NCBI GenBank assembly: GCA_018287875.1
Contig: JAGVVL010000022.1
Span: forward strand, 3,968,001 to 4,032,000
Direction of reading: 5' to 3'
DNA length: 64,000 nt
Source: Nigrospora sphaerica
Lineage: Eukaryota > Ascomycota > Sordariomycetes > Amphisphaeriales > Apiosporaceae
Part shown: positions 11,835-22,588 of the stretch, piece after piece
Layout: every line of letters starts with the position of its first letter
Numbering within the stretch: position 1 is the stretch's first letter
The notes under the pieces: model-generated
Seen by the model: only the letters and a program-made list of their open reading frames with translations
The model's database searches: none
Told to the model about the DNA's origin: nothing
Made by a program: the position numbers and the translations under genes

Positions 11835-13794
11835 TCCACAGGAGGTTACTTAGATGAAGGCGAATGACACAAAGTAGCTAGCCGTGCCGACGTGGGTGTC
11901 TTTGACCGCAGGCGGAAAGAAGAACGTGCCCTACACGGGCGGAGTTTTGACAGGCACCCCTTTAACAATCAACACCACAACATCGTAGAGCAGAATCACC
12001 AATTACAATAACGCCTGATTCTAGGCTCATGATTCAGAGAGTGGATAAGAACCAATGACCATGAGGCCGTATCTAATCTGTGGATCTGCTGGTCAGACTC
12101 AACGGACAATTCTCTTCCGTTGATTTTGTCAAGTGAAGGAAACACGGCGAAGGACGTAGAAACAGGTTCGGTGAGCGCAAGCCGGCTAAGCGGGATGAGA
12201 CCAACAGTCACACATGGCAATTATTCCAATGCTTCCCTTGACAAGTTAGTTTTACATCCTGATCAGTCCATGCCAGAATGGTTTCGTTAGAGAAAATGGC
12301 GAGGAGAGGGCGCCAAATAGCGGAGCGACGGAACCTTGGCTTACGGGCACTTGACATGGACACAGCGACCTGTGATAAGCCGGCAAAGAGGTAGACGGGA
12401 CCAACCTCGAAAACTTTGACGGCTTTACTTGAGCGCAGCGCGGCTTCCCTCTGCTGCGGGAAACTCACAAGCCCAGATAGTATGCCAGAGGGGTTTCCTG
12501 AAGTATCCCAACAGGTTCCGGAAATGCGAATTATAGTGCGTCCCCGCCAGTACTTTAGAATTTCGGATGAGACTTGTTACCTAGAGCATTCCGTATAGGC
12601 CGTGCCGTACTTAAAAGTGTGGCGCTAGTCTTTTTGAGCCTCCCTTTCTGTGACGCTTTTTTTGATTGGTCAGATTGGGCTATAGAACTAAAATTCGCAT
12701 TTCCTGGGCCTGTTGGGATAGTTCGTACGTACGTGAGATATGCAGGCGGGAACTTGGTGATGTTTGACGCTCTGGACCAACCGTGCCAGCGTTGTGCATT
12801 CGCGGCATCTTGATTCGAGACTTTGTCTCTTAACCCCCAACTAGGGGATTGGGCCCGATAGTTTTATATCAAGCCTGTTTCCTGCGACTCTGCCGAATGC
12901 AGCACATGCTGTTGCATGTTGAGGCTCACAGCAACCGGGTCAACAGACACCTAAACGCCACAAAAAGCATCTATGAAAACACTTGGAACAGCTGGCTTGG
13001 ATTACGTGGGAAAATGCCCCTGTAGCTTATCCAGGTGGTCCAACAGCTTGGGGGTCCCGGGGTCTAGGAGATGAAACAGTGCGACATCGATGTTCAATAG
13101 TAAACAGGACAGCCAACAAGTTAAACCAACGCTGATAGTAATCTTTGTGGCTCGCTAATCCCATCAGTCCCTCTGCGATGGCTACGCGATTGCCAGACTT
13201 CGGGGCTCCTTTCGGTGATTGGTCGTTCCGTTCGTAATTGGACGGCTAGGATCTCATTCAAGAAACGTATATTCACACAAAACGCCAAAAGCAATCAGCG
13301 GGTATGGCATTCGCCTCAGGTGGGTGTTACGGCCTGGCAGATTGGTCCCTGCAGGAGTAGCCCTTATAGTGCGGAACTGGACAGAATGACTCCAACAAGT
13401 GGATCATTCCCGAAGCTTTTGTTTTGTGCCTCAGCGGGCAGTTGGTCCAGACGCGCTGTAACAGTGGGAAAGCGCTGTGCCGTATCGGTACGAGGCTGAA
13501 ACACAACGTTAGATGTGGTGTGATCCTCAGGCTGAACCTCACGTTCACAAATCAAAGAATTTTCATGCTTTACAGCAGCTCGACTTTTCTGTTCTTCGGA
13601 TAAGAAGACATGAAAGGAAAATACCGTCGCGAGACAATAAAGCAGGTCTTAGACGGGAGACTACGACTTGTGCAAAACGGTAGTAGACGTAAAAATACAA
13701 CATGAGATTGGACGGGTTAAAACGAAAAGCAGTGAGCATACATTATCCTAACCGGTAGGTGTGCACCAAGCCTACCAGTGGTCGTACAGAAATC
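11835..13794. other. AT-richer spacer upstream of LINE copy 1
   Basis: Only short, non-protein-like frames occur on either strand. No terminal repeats or recognised transposon remnants were seen before the LINE target duplication at 13795. Confidence 0.5.
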
Positions 13795-13807
13795 AGGGCC
13801 CCAGATA
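13795..13807. repeat. Target-site duplication of LINE copy 1, left copy
   Basis: The 13 bases agggccccagata recur exactly at 17582-17594, on the other side of the LINE. They flank the A/T-rich 3' tail on this side and the truncated 5' end on the other, as target-primed reverse transcription predicts. Confidence 0.93.
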
Positions 13808-13999
13808 TTATTATTATTATTATTGTTCTTACACCTAGCGACCTATCTAGGCCATGAGGACCCCCTGCGCATCTTAGCCTAGGAAAACCGTTCCGGGCTG
13901 ACGTCCAGCCGGGTGAAAAACCTAGGTTCTGCTGCGTCGCACCGCTTCTATCTGCTCTTTGACCTGCCATACCGAGATCGGGCTTAGCGCGCCCGCTTC

Positions 14000-16900
14000 C
14001 TAGCTGATGAGTTGATTCGCCAGCTGGAACATGTCCAGCCTGCCCGAGCGGAGTAGCCATCTCGCGATAATTCCTGCTTTTCCGGGGGTGTCGAGCATCC
14101 TATCCGTGTCTACCGGTCCTCCTAGAGCTTGGACGAGATGCTCTCGTCTTTCTCTTTCCCGTGGGCAGAAAACGAGGATATGCCGGACAGTCTCCCTACC
14201 CTGACCGCAGTCACACCATGGGCTGTCGAAGCCTGGTACCCTGCGCTTAAAAAGGAAGTCTCGTAGCTTAATCTTGCCGGTCCTCGCTTGGACGAGGATC
14301 GAGCTCTCTACCTTGTGAAGTCCTTTATGGAGCTTAAGGACGTGCTTATCTGGCGGCATCTTGGTTACTACCGGGGCTCGCGCTATTCGGTTTTTCTGCG
14401 TTTTTTGCTATCTCTGGAGCCAGTCTCTCTCCTCAGCCTTATATGCTAAGTCTCTAGCTAGCTATTTGTTTAGCCACCTCTTGCGATCGGGAGCGTCGGG
14501 GCCTTTCAGTCTGCGCCGGCGAGTCGGTCTTGTTAGAATCCATCTAGCTGCGTTATCGTATCTTACTTAGATAAGCGAGGCGATACGTGGCTATTGGAGC
14601 CTTTCTTCCGAAGCCGCCACTCTTTTATTAAGCCATATATCTAAAGGCGATACATAGGCTTCTGTTTCTAGTGTCGTGGCTGCTATCGCCTTAAAGGCCC
14701 CCGTGACCTTACGGAGGTATTCAGTTTGAATGTCGCTTAGTGTTTTAGCCCTGCTTTTCGGAATATAATAGTGCTATTCTAAGGCTCCGTAGCTTATAGC
14801 AGACTATACAACGGCTGTGTAGACTTGGCGGGCTTGCTGGAGGGACGCGCCCTATATTAAGCCGGCTATCTGGTCTAGGGCATAGACCTACGTCGCTATC
14901 TTCTTCGATATCGACTAGATATGGACGTCCTAACGGAGACGTCTATTTACTTGGATGCTAAGGACATAGCAGGAGTCTTCTAGTTCGATTTCGTGACCTT
15001 CTAAGGCTATCTTCATGTCCGGACCTTTCTATCTTCGAGAGAAGTAGACTAGGTGATATTTCTGGACTGCGAAGGTTATACTGTGGCTGACTGCCTATTC
15101 TTTACAGATCCTATAAGCGGCTTCCAGCTGCTTGCAGGTCTGCTCGGGGTTTAAACCGAAGCCCACAAGGTTTATATCGTCTACGAAGGCTATAATAGCT
15201 ATCCCTAGTACGGCGCGGAGAGCCTTATAAAGACCGGCTATATAGAGGCAGAAGAGGATAGGTGATAAAGGTGAGCCCTACGGGACGCCTGCTAAGACTA
15301 GGATCTCGTCTAATTCCTAGCTATCGAAGAATAGCGTAGTGGACTGGTTAAATAGGAAGCTTCGGATCTAGCTAATAGTCTATATAGGGATCCTTAACGC
15401 TTGTAAGTTAGTAAGGAGCCTTCTATAGTCGACTAAGTCGAAAGCGCCCGAAATATCCAGTAATAAAAGGGTTGTTACGCTTTTATATTTCTAGGTTATG
15501 CAGACTAGGTCCGTTAGTAACCGTAGGGCTGTTTCTATAGAGCGGCCTTTCCGGTTGCCTATTTGTTTGTCCAGGAGCAGTCTGTTCTCTTCGGTAAAGC
15601 TAGCTAGCTGTTACGCTAGTAGGCTCTCGATCGCTTTCCCTATAGTGTTAAGCAGCGCAATAAGTCTCCATCCGCCGGCTTAGTGATACTCGTTTAGCTA
15701 CTTTCCTGGCTTCCGGAGGATAACGGTGACTGCTTTTTAGAACGCTCTTAGATAGTATCCTATATGCTAGCACGCTTCCACTAGGGAGGCTAAGGCCTAG
15801 AAGAGGGGCTTTCCTAGGCGTTTAAGGAATCCGTTCGGAAGCTGGTCTGGTCCAGGTGCCTTCCACTGGCCTGCCTTAGTAAGGACATCTTAGACTTATT
15901 CTGCTATTACGTTGCTGTCCATATCGAGAGGCGCTATAAGCCGGTTCGTTATTTAGAAGCTGGTGTATGTGGCCTTAAGGAGGGGATAGAACCTCTCTTA
16001 GAAGGCCTCTGTTTTCTCCTTATAGGTCGTTACTTCGCCACGCGGTGTGTAGAGTGTAGGGACTGCCGGGGGTAACGGTAGTGCTGCTCCTTCCATTCTT
16101 ACCTATCTCGCAATATTCTAGACGCCAGCTAGCTAGCTAGACGCCTCGTGGAGTATATATCTCCAGGATACCGTCTTAGCTTCTCGGATTCCTTTCTTCT
16201 TTAAGAGAGTTGACTGCTAAAGGGCTCGCTAAGCTACGTTTATCTTATTGGAAAGCTATATCTACTGGGCTCTTCGCTCCTTCTTTATAGCTTCTTCTGT
16301 CTTGCGGTTCCACTAGGCTTTGCCTCTCCCTTTAGAGTAGCAGAAGGGGGTAACTAAGTCGGCTATCCGAGTTAGCTCCTTAGTTAACGTTTCAGTGTAG
16401 CTATCGATTTCTTCTGGTGTCTCGAGTTGCCCTGGCTGTGGTAAGTGTGCTGCTTCTGCCTTCGCCTAGTCATAGTCAGCTGTTTTCCAGCTACGTCGTG
16501 GCCTATCTTGGCGGTCTATATAGGGTCCAGCCACGCGTATCACCTAAGGGAGGTGATCGGACCTAGCAAATGGGGCATACCCGTCGTAGGCAGCTCGGAG
16601 ATCGTCCGTGGCCCACGCTAAGTCGATCGTGGAGTCCATGCACCCTCTTCGAGTCCATGTCGGTGTTCCAGGGGGTGTGATCAGCTGGAGTCTCCAGGAT
16701 TCTGCTAGCTGGAGTAGCTTATTAGCTGACCTATAGGGTCGGACGTTATGTCCTCCCTAGACAGGGTGGTGGACGTTAAAGTCTCCCACGAGGACTGTTC
16801 GTCTTAGCTAGGGTTCGGTATAGAGGGCTTCAATAGCTAGTAAGTCCAATCTGCTAATGGACCCAGGGGGAGGCGAGTATATGCAGATAACCGTTATAGG

Positions 16901-17188
16901 ACCGTCTAGTAGTTAGATTGTAATACGACACTTATCTGGCTGCGCCTTGTATGTCCACTATGCTGGTGTATACTTCTTATTAATATAAATGCATGCCCTA
17001 CCTCCCTCGATCGCGTAAAGTAAGTGGTACGGAGAGGATCTTGGGCAGTAGGTGGTCGGCATATTTAGGTTTCGCCAGGGCTCTTAGATAGCCAGGACGT
17101 CGTACTCTTCGGAGATGGCATCAACTACCGGGATCTGTGCTTTCTTGCTTTTCTGTGTGTTCCAGTGTAGGATCCTTAGCGCTGTCAT
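14000..17188 (-). pseudogene. LINE copy 1 ORF2 (endonuclease-reverse transcriptase), nonsense-riddled
   Basis: The reading frame from the ATG at 17188 to the stop at 14000 stays in register for about 1063 codons, broken only by TAG/TAA codons. Endonuclease motifs come first (ILHWNTQKSK at the N-terminus, VLVGDFNVHHP, STIDLAWA, SDHLP). The reverse transcriptase active site FVDD is intact near codons 668-671 (GAC GAT at 15181-15176). The C-terminus has the typical CDCGQGRETVRHILVFCP segment. The ATG overlaps the ORF1 stop (ATGA). The enzyme would nick the target and prime on it; this copy cannot make it. Confidence 0.9.
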
Positions 17189-17579
17189 GGTCGAGCGTGG
17201 ATACTGTTTAGTGTTGACTCCGGTGTTTCGATGTCCATGTCGTCTATCTCTTCATGGGTTCTGCTGCGGGCTCTGCCAGTGCTTCTAGTGCGGCAGCTGG
17301 TTGCTCGACGCTTCCGCGGCTGTACTGTCTGCCAGTCTTCGGCTGTTGGCTTAGGGGGTTCTTGCGAGGGCAGTGCGAATCCCTTCGGTCTCGTGACATA
17401 AGCAGCCTTGGCGATCTGGACCTGCTCCTGGCGGACTGGACACTCCTTAGACCACGCAGTGTGTGGTCCTCGGCATGCTGGACAGCAGTACCGGGTCTTA
17501 TTCTCGGCTTCTGGGCATTCTTTGTCGTCATGCTTTGTTGAAGAGCAGAGCCCGCACCTACGTGCGTGGCGGCAGACAC
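17185..17579 (-). pseudogene. LINE copy 1 ORF1 C-terminal fragment (zinc-knuckle nucleic-acid-binding protein)
   Basis: The open stretch encodes the end of the Gag-like ORF1 protein. Cys/His clusters are visible (CGLCSSTKHDDKEC, then CCPACRGPHTAWSKEC), followed by QIAKAAYVTRPKGF and a basic Ser/Arg-rich tail ending at the TGA whose ATGA overlaps the ORF2 start. The N-terminal part is missing because of 5' truncation. ORF1 proteins coat LINE RNA. Confidence 0.85.
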
Positions 17580-17581
17580 GG

Positions 17582-17594
17582 AGGGCCCCAGATA
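17582..17594. repeat. Target-site duplication of LINE copy 1, right copy
   Basis: Exact second copy of agggccccagata (see 13795-13807). The empty site would have read ...cagaaatc-agggccccagata-aaagtgg... Confidence 0.93.
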
Positions 17595-18638
17595 AAAGTG
17601 GTGTCTACGTACTCTCCGAGTACGATTTAGTTGCTTGATTCGGCAGAAAGCCACGCCACGCTTGGATTAGATATGCACACCCACAAGATGACGAAATACC
17701 CGACTGCACGGGTAGTCATGTTAGGGCTCAAAGGATGTGGAAATAAGCCTCGCGTAGAGAAAAAGCGGTATAGGCGCTCCATAGTCTCCTCCACCTCCTT
17801 CAGGGTCATGTGGCGGTCGCAGTACAGGTACGAAACGACTTGGCAATGCGCCTGACAGTCACCTTGCAGAGCCTATACCCCTGGGCGCACGGCGCGGCCG
17901 CGTTGAAGCCGCAGATCTGGATCGTGGTATTGCTGGCCTAGCGGCCTTGTCTTAGGGCCACCCATGAGGTTGGTTAGGCCGATCCGGGGCACGACCAAAT
18001 GGCACATTCAATAACCCCTGAGCCGTGCCGCCCTGGCAGTCGTCAAAAGAAGGTTCGGTCGGTTGCCGATACCGCAAACGGTGTGGTGCCTTAGCCGACA
18101 GGATATAAAATCCTCGACTGCATATCGTAATCCCGCCGGAAACAAAAGAAAAGAAAACCGTTCCAGCGAGACCGATCGAGGGGGCCGGATAGCAAGAGTA
18201 TTAGAAAGAAGAAGAGGCATATTTTCCTCGCCTTCGGCGCAGTTCTCGCCTCTCTTTTTACTACTTCAACACGCTGTTTACCCAGGTGACGACCATAGTT
18301 GGATGGGGGTCCGAACCCCCCCCTTCCATGGGCCCTACCGAAACCTTGATACGGGGTTGGGTTGGATCGAATCGATCTGACCCACTCATATCAACAACCC
18401 TTGTGACCTAATCACTCCCTGTCTGCTATACCAGGTCTATTGGTAGGGCATAGGCGTAGCTTGGCAAGGGAGGATCCGGCCCCTGGGTCTTCCCGCTGAT
18501 GTGAGCACCTAGTTGGCGTGCATGTGGGTCCCAGTGTGCTGGGAGTAAGGGGGTGATGCGATGTAGACGATGATGACAAGGAGAATACGCATGGATTCTG
18601 ACCAACGGCATGGACCGACGGCTTGGACCAATGGCCAC
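17595..18638. other. Spacer between LINE copy 1 and the membrane-protein gene
   Basis: No supported gene. The part next to 18638 should be the 3' region of the minus-strand membrane-protein gene. A palindrome-like run (gggggtccgaaccccccccc, 18305-18324) looks superficially like a tRNA T-arm but is not one. Confidence 0.5.
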
Positions 18639-20672
18639 TTATGCATACAGCTCCCCCTTGCCAACTTGGGCCCGCCGCCTCAATCCGTCGTCGGGAGTCG
18701 GTATGGACCGAATGCCGATGTGCTGCACGCCCCGGCGGGTTTCCAGCACGTAACCGAAGGGCGGTGCGTCACGGAGGCTCTCCTCGAGCTCCTTTTCCGT
18801 GTAGGCGGCGTGCTGGTCCCCGAGGTGCTCCGTGATGGCCTCGGCGGCGTCGAGAATGTTGCGGATCCTCCCCGCCCCCGAGCGGCCGCCGGCCACCAGG
18901 CTGCTCCGCCGGGGCGCCCACCGCCACATGGCCCATGCGAGACTCGCCCAAAGCCATTCCAGCGCCACCGCGACCCCGAGCACCCCGGTCGAGAAGCCCC
19001 AGCTGTACCCGGGCTCGCCGAGACACGCGGTGGGCTTATCCGTATTAACCTCCTGTTCCACGGGAACCCCGGCCATACAAAGACACACGCCGTCAGTTTT
19101 CCGCTTATTGAGCGGTTTGGTGCAGGCTGGAGAGGTTTCCACGAATGGGGCTTGTAGTTGTATCTCTTTGTCGTCGATCCAAATCGTCGAATTGTATGGC
19201 AGCTTGGAGGGCGCATCCCTCGTCGTTGTGTCATTGACCAGAAACATAGCCTTCCTTGCCGCAATCGTCGTGGTACTGTTCAAGGTGTTATTGCCCAAAA
19301 CTACCCGTTCTTTCTCGGGGATGTGGGAAGAGTGTTCCAACTGCCAGGCTCCAATGTTGGACAACTTTGCGGTGTGTTTCCAAAGTTCCAATTTTCTGTC
19401 GACTCCCGCGCCATTAGAGGAGACATAGACAGACGAGTTTACCATAGCGTCTGACATGTCGTTGAATCTTTCAGGGTCCAGCCTTGTGCCGTTGTATTGG
19501 TCGTTCATACCCGACATGTTTTCGATCAAAGACTTGGTTAAGAAATCTGTGGAGCGGCCGACGTCTTAGATTCACTAAGCTTGAGACTTTCATTTGAGAT
19601 CAGACTTACAGCCGTAGACATCGATGAACTCATCGGTGATATTTTTTGAGGATCCATTAGTCGGATGCAGGATATCACCCCAAGTGTTATACAGCGGCCC
19701 GGATCCATAGCCCCTAATATCCCCAACCCTCCCAACTTGCGGGCCCGTGATGATTTTCGGCGAGTTGGTCGGAGGAATCCGATTGTCTTCAATCACCCAG
19801 CAATATGTCAGCTCCGGAGAGGGGATCGAGACGTGACTGTAGTCCCCGATAGCAAACGTTGGAACGCTCCCCGAGATATAACCAGTGGTGGCACTCCATA
19901 TCGTTGCAAAGCATAACACGTAAGCTATCTCAAAGAGTAGCCACAAGGCAAATCGCAATGTTCGCAGCGGTTTCCTGGCGCAGATCAACGAGGTGGTTGA
20001 ACAAATAGACTGGAGGGATACCGTGGAGAACTGTAGGTCCAAGTAAGACTTTTGTGGAACTGCTTCCGATTCCATGGCGGCGGTGAGGCAGCGGCATATG
20101 ACGTGATATAGCATCCAGGCGTGAAGACACCTAAACCCTTGGCCAATGAACGTGTCCCATGCCAAGTCCAGCAGCTTAGCTTGGGGGAAAGAGAGGCGAC
20201 GGGTGACTTTCAAGTTGACGAAGAAGAACTTTTCGACCATCGTGGCGTCATAGCTGTTGCAATCACCAATAAGTGAACCATTGTCGAGTGAAGACGCAAT
20301 GAGATCATATGCTCCGAGACCGACAGCACTACAGAAGCTGAGAACCAGAAGAACATCGAGGCAGAACCATGCTCGACTGCGTTTCTTTGTCAATCGTTCG
20401 AGTGGGCGGGGGAGGAGATGAGACTTGGTCTGCGTCTGGTTTCCACCATCATTGCCTCCCTGGCCCATCAAGGGCCGTTCTTTGGCACCTGTTGAAGATA
20501 GAGAGAGGCTCGAATCGTCTTGTGGAGAGGAATGGAGGGGCACCAAAGACGCGGTGTCGCTGTGGCCGTTGTCCGAGTGCTGGCGTGCACGCACAGATCC
20601 CGCTTCGACTGCGCGGGCTTCCTGGAGAGAGACATCTTCTTCGACAAGCAATGACTGCCGCTGGGTGTACAT
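18639..20672 (-). CDS. Uncharacterised fungal membrane protein (656 aa)
   Basis: Two exons, 20672-19610 and 19546-18639, joined by a 63-base intron (donor gtaagt, acceptor ccacag; the junction codon becomes TAT). The first 100 residues are Ser/Gln-rich and probably cytosolic. Hydrophobic segments lie at about 101-125 (WFCLDVLLVLSFCSAVGLG), 239-260 (LRFALWLLFEIAYVLCFATI) and 537-562 (WGFSTGVLGVAVALEWLW), with a possible re-entrant stretch near 180-197. The region between the second and third segments is long and has several Asn-X-Ser/Thr sites, so it is probably outside the cell or in the lumen. The C-terminal 95 residues are charged. No family was recognised. It resembles lineage-specific membrane proteins common in Sordariomycetes. 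Confidence 0.82.
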
Positions 20673-21943
20673 TTTGGTCTACGGCCAACGAAGGTGGACG
20701 CAGGGGTTCCGGTGTGTGTGGGAGGAAGCTGGAGTATCCGATATTTCTTTGCCCAGCGGAGGATCAAGGGTGGTAGAGCGCACTTGGAAGGAAACGAGGG
20801 AGATGGCAATTATAACACGATAACACTCTTGCTCTAGCTGCACGGCGCAGCTTGCTGAGTTCAGCTCTTCGGTTGATAGGCACCATTTTGCTAAACCGAG
20901 ACCGCGGCCAGTCTACCTACGAGGTGATGATGCAGTTCTGTAATCCTGACGCCGTTCTGTAATCAGCAAAGTTTCTGAGGCACGAGTTCATGGCTCGCAT
21001 GGCAACGAAACTGAAGTTGATAATAAACTTAAAACGAAGACCGGAAATCCTATTAGCCTGACCTTAAAGCCCGCCAGAAATTCGCATTATTCAGAAGCGG
21101 TTTGAGTTTAAACCACACTCGAGTAGCCGGCTGAGCCACGCGGTCGTGGCGGTGCGCGTGCTCTCGTGCACTCTCTCATGCGCTCGCTCTCATACGCTCT
21201 CTCAATGCGAAAGCTTTGCTATGTAACAACTAGTGGCAAGCCTCGGCGCAGCTTTATCAATTTCAGCCCGCGTCGTGGGTAGCATTTGCGGCGGACTGTC
21301 ACAGCTTTGTTTCGACGCCCAAAACGCATTCGACCTATGGTACCCTCGCCGGGTCGAGCAGTCGGAAGCCCCTGAGAGCCTCATTAATGCCCTTCACTAG
21401 TTGGCCGGCTCAGTTGATCGTGGTGTATCCATATGGGATAGACGAAAACGCGCTTGCACGGGGGCCGCGCCCACAGCCCCAAGACGAGTTACACCCGCAT
21501 GCATGCTCCCGGCGCACCAGTGGGCCTAAGAAACATGGGACGGTGACTGAGGGTCCGTCTTGGGGACATGGCAAGACATGAGCGAAAACACGAAGCGGAA
21601 AGCATGATGTGCGCAGGAATGCGGCCAGAGCCCAATCGATTGCAGATTATCATGATAGTCTATGTGGTATTATGTACCCAAAGCCATAAAATTAAGCAAA
21701 CAAAGCTGGCTATTAAATGAAGAACGTGAAGTCCGGAACAGCAACCCATTGGTCGTCTAGATTAAAGACGCGCCTTGCCGTTTGGGTCATGATTTACCAC
21801 ACTTGCCCCCCCAACCCACCCCTATCCCTTCATGGGGAGGGAGCAGGAACCTTTCAATTTTTGCGCCGGGTTTGAAATCAAGAAACCCACAAAACACTGC
21901 CTTCATGATCTTCGTGTGGAGGTAAGCCGGGCGTCGGGGCCTT
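20673..21943. other. Spacer upstream of the membrane-protein gene
   Basis: 20673-21000 should hold the promoter of the 656-residue membrane protein. A short imperfect run of ctctcatgcgctcgctctcata units lies around 21160-21205. No gene is supported. Confidence 0.5.
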
Positions 21944-22588
21944 TTACATGGCGACGAACATGAGGCCCATGACGCCGAAGAGGGCGGCCGAGGAGACGCC
22001 GAGGAGGGCGGCGCCGCTGTCGGGCGACTCGGTGCCGCTGGGGTTGGAGCTGTCGCTGCTGCTGCTGCCGTGCGAGTTCTTGCTCGAGGAGGAGGAGTCG
22101 GTCTTGGTGCTGTTGCTCGAGGAGCCCGTCTTGCTGGGGCCGTCGGAGGCGGTGCTGTTGCCGCCGGCGGCGGCGGTGCCGTTGTCGCGGCGGACGAAGG
22201 GCGGCAGGGCGGCGCGGCGCACCTTGGCCGTGTCCCAGCCGACGCACTGGATGCTGCCGACCTGGACCGTGTTGGTGCTCAGGTGGCTCGGCGTCGCGCT
22301 CGTGAAGGCGGCGCCGCTGCTGCCCTTGCCCGTGGCTGCTTGGTACGGAGTGCAGGTGACGTGCTCAACGGGCACGCCCTTGGCACCCGTCAGGTACAGC
22401 GACGACACCTCGGCCAGCGCCTCGGCGTTGGTGTAGACGGGGCCGACGGGCACCTCGATGGTCTTGTTGGTCAGCCCGTTGCCGGCGCCGCCGTGCGATG
22501 CCTCAATGGTGATCTGCACCGTGGGCTGCTGGGCCGAGGCGGCGGCGGCCAGGGCGGCGGCGGAGAGGGCGAAGGCGGTGGTGCGCAT
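21944..22588 (-). CDS. Secreted, probably GPI-anchored Ser-rich surface protein
   Basis: Single-exon gene of 214 residues. The N-terminus MRTTAFALSAAALAAAASA is a signal peptide with a likely cut before QQPTVQ. The folded part (about 20-125) holds two Cys (CTPYQ, IQCVGW) and an NKT sequon. Residues 130-190 are a Ser/Asn/Gly-rich, highly glycosylatable stalk with several NGT/NST sites. The last 20 residues are hydrophobic (ALFGVMGLMFVAM) after a small-residue SPDSGA stretch, the layout of a GPI-anchor signal. It is probably a cell-wall or plasma-membrane surface protein. The globular part was not assigned to a family. Confidence 0.88.
   Translation of the reverse strand: MRTTAFALSAAALAAAASAQQPTVQITIEASHGGAGNGLTNKTIEVPVGPVYTNAEALAEVSSLYLTGAKGVPVEHVTCTPYQAATGKGSSGAAFTSATPSHLSTNTVQVGSIQCVGWDTAKVRRAALPPFVRRDNGTAAAGGNSTASDGPSKTGSSSNSTKTDSSSSSKNSHGSSSSDSSNPSGTESPDSGAALLGVSSAALFGVMGLMFVAM

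Larger units (their letters stand above)
13808..17581 (-). mobile_element. Tad-type non-LTR retrotransposon (LINE), copy 1, 5'-truncated and inactivated
   Basis: A 3.77 kb LINE lies on the minus strand. Its 3' end is a short (AAT)n tail (13808-13823 on the plus strand reads ttattattatt). Its 5' end stops abruptly inside ORF1 at about 17580, where copy 2 continues. The order from 5' to 3' is the ORF1 zinc-knuckle region, an apurinic-type endonuclease, reverse transcriptase and a C-terminal Cys/His region. A 13-base target duplication is perfect on both sides. ORF2 stays in one frame over its whole length but holds many TAG/TAA codons, consistent with RIP. Confidence 0.93.

Noticed and set aside
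18305..18324. tRNA T-arm-like palindrome
   Set aside because: On the minus strand it gives ggttcggaccc, which lacks the conserved A58, and no acceptor or anticodon stem can be folded around it.
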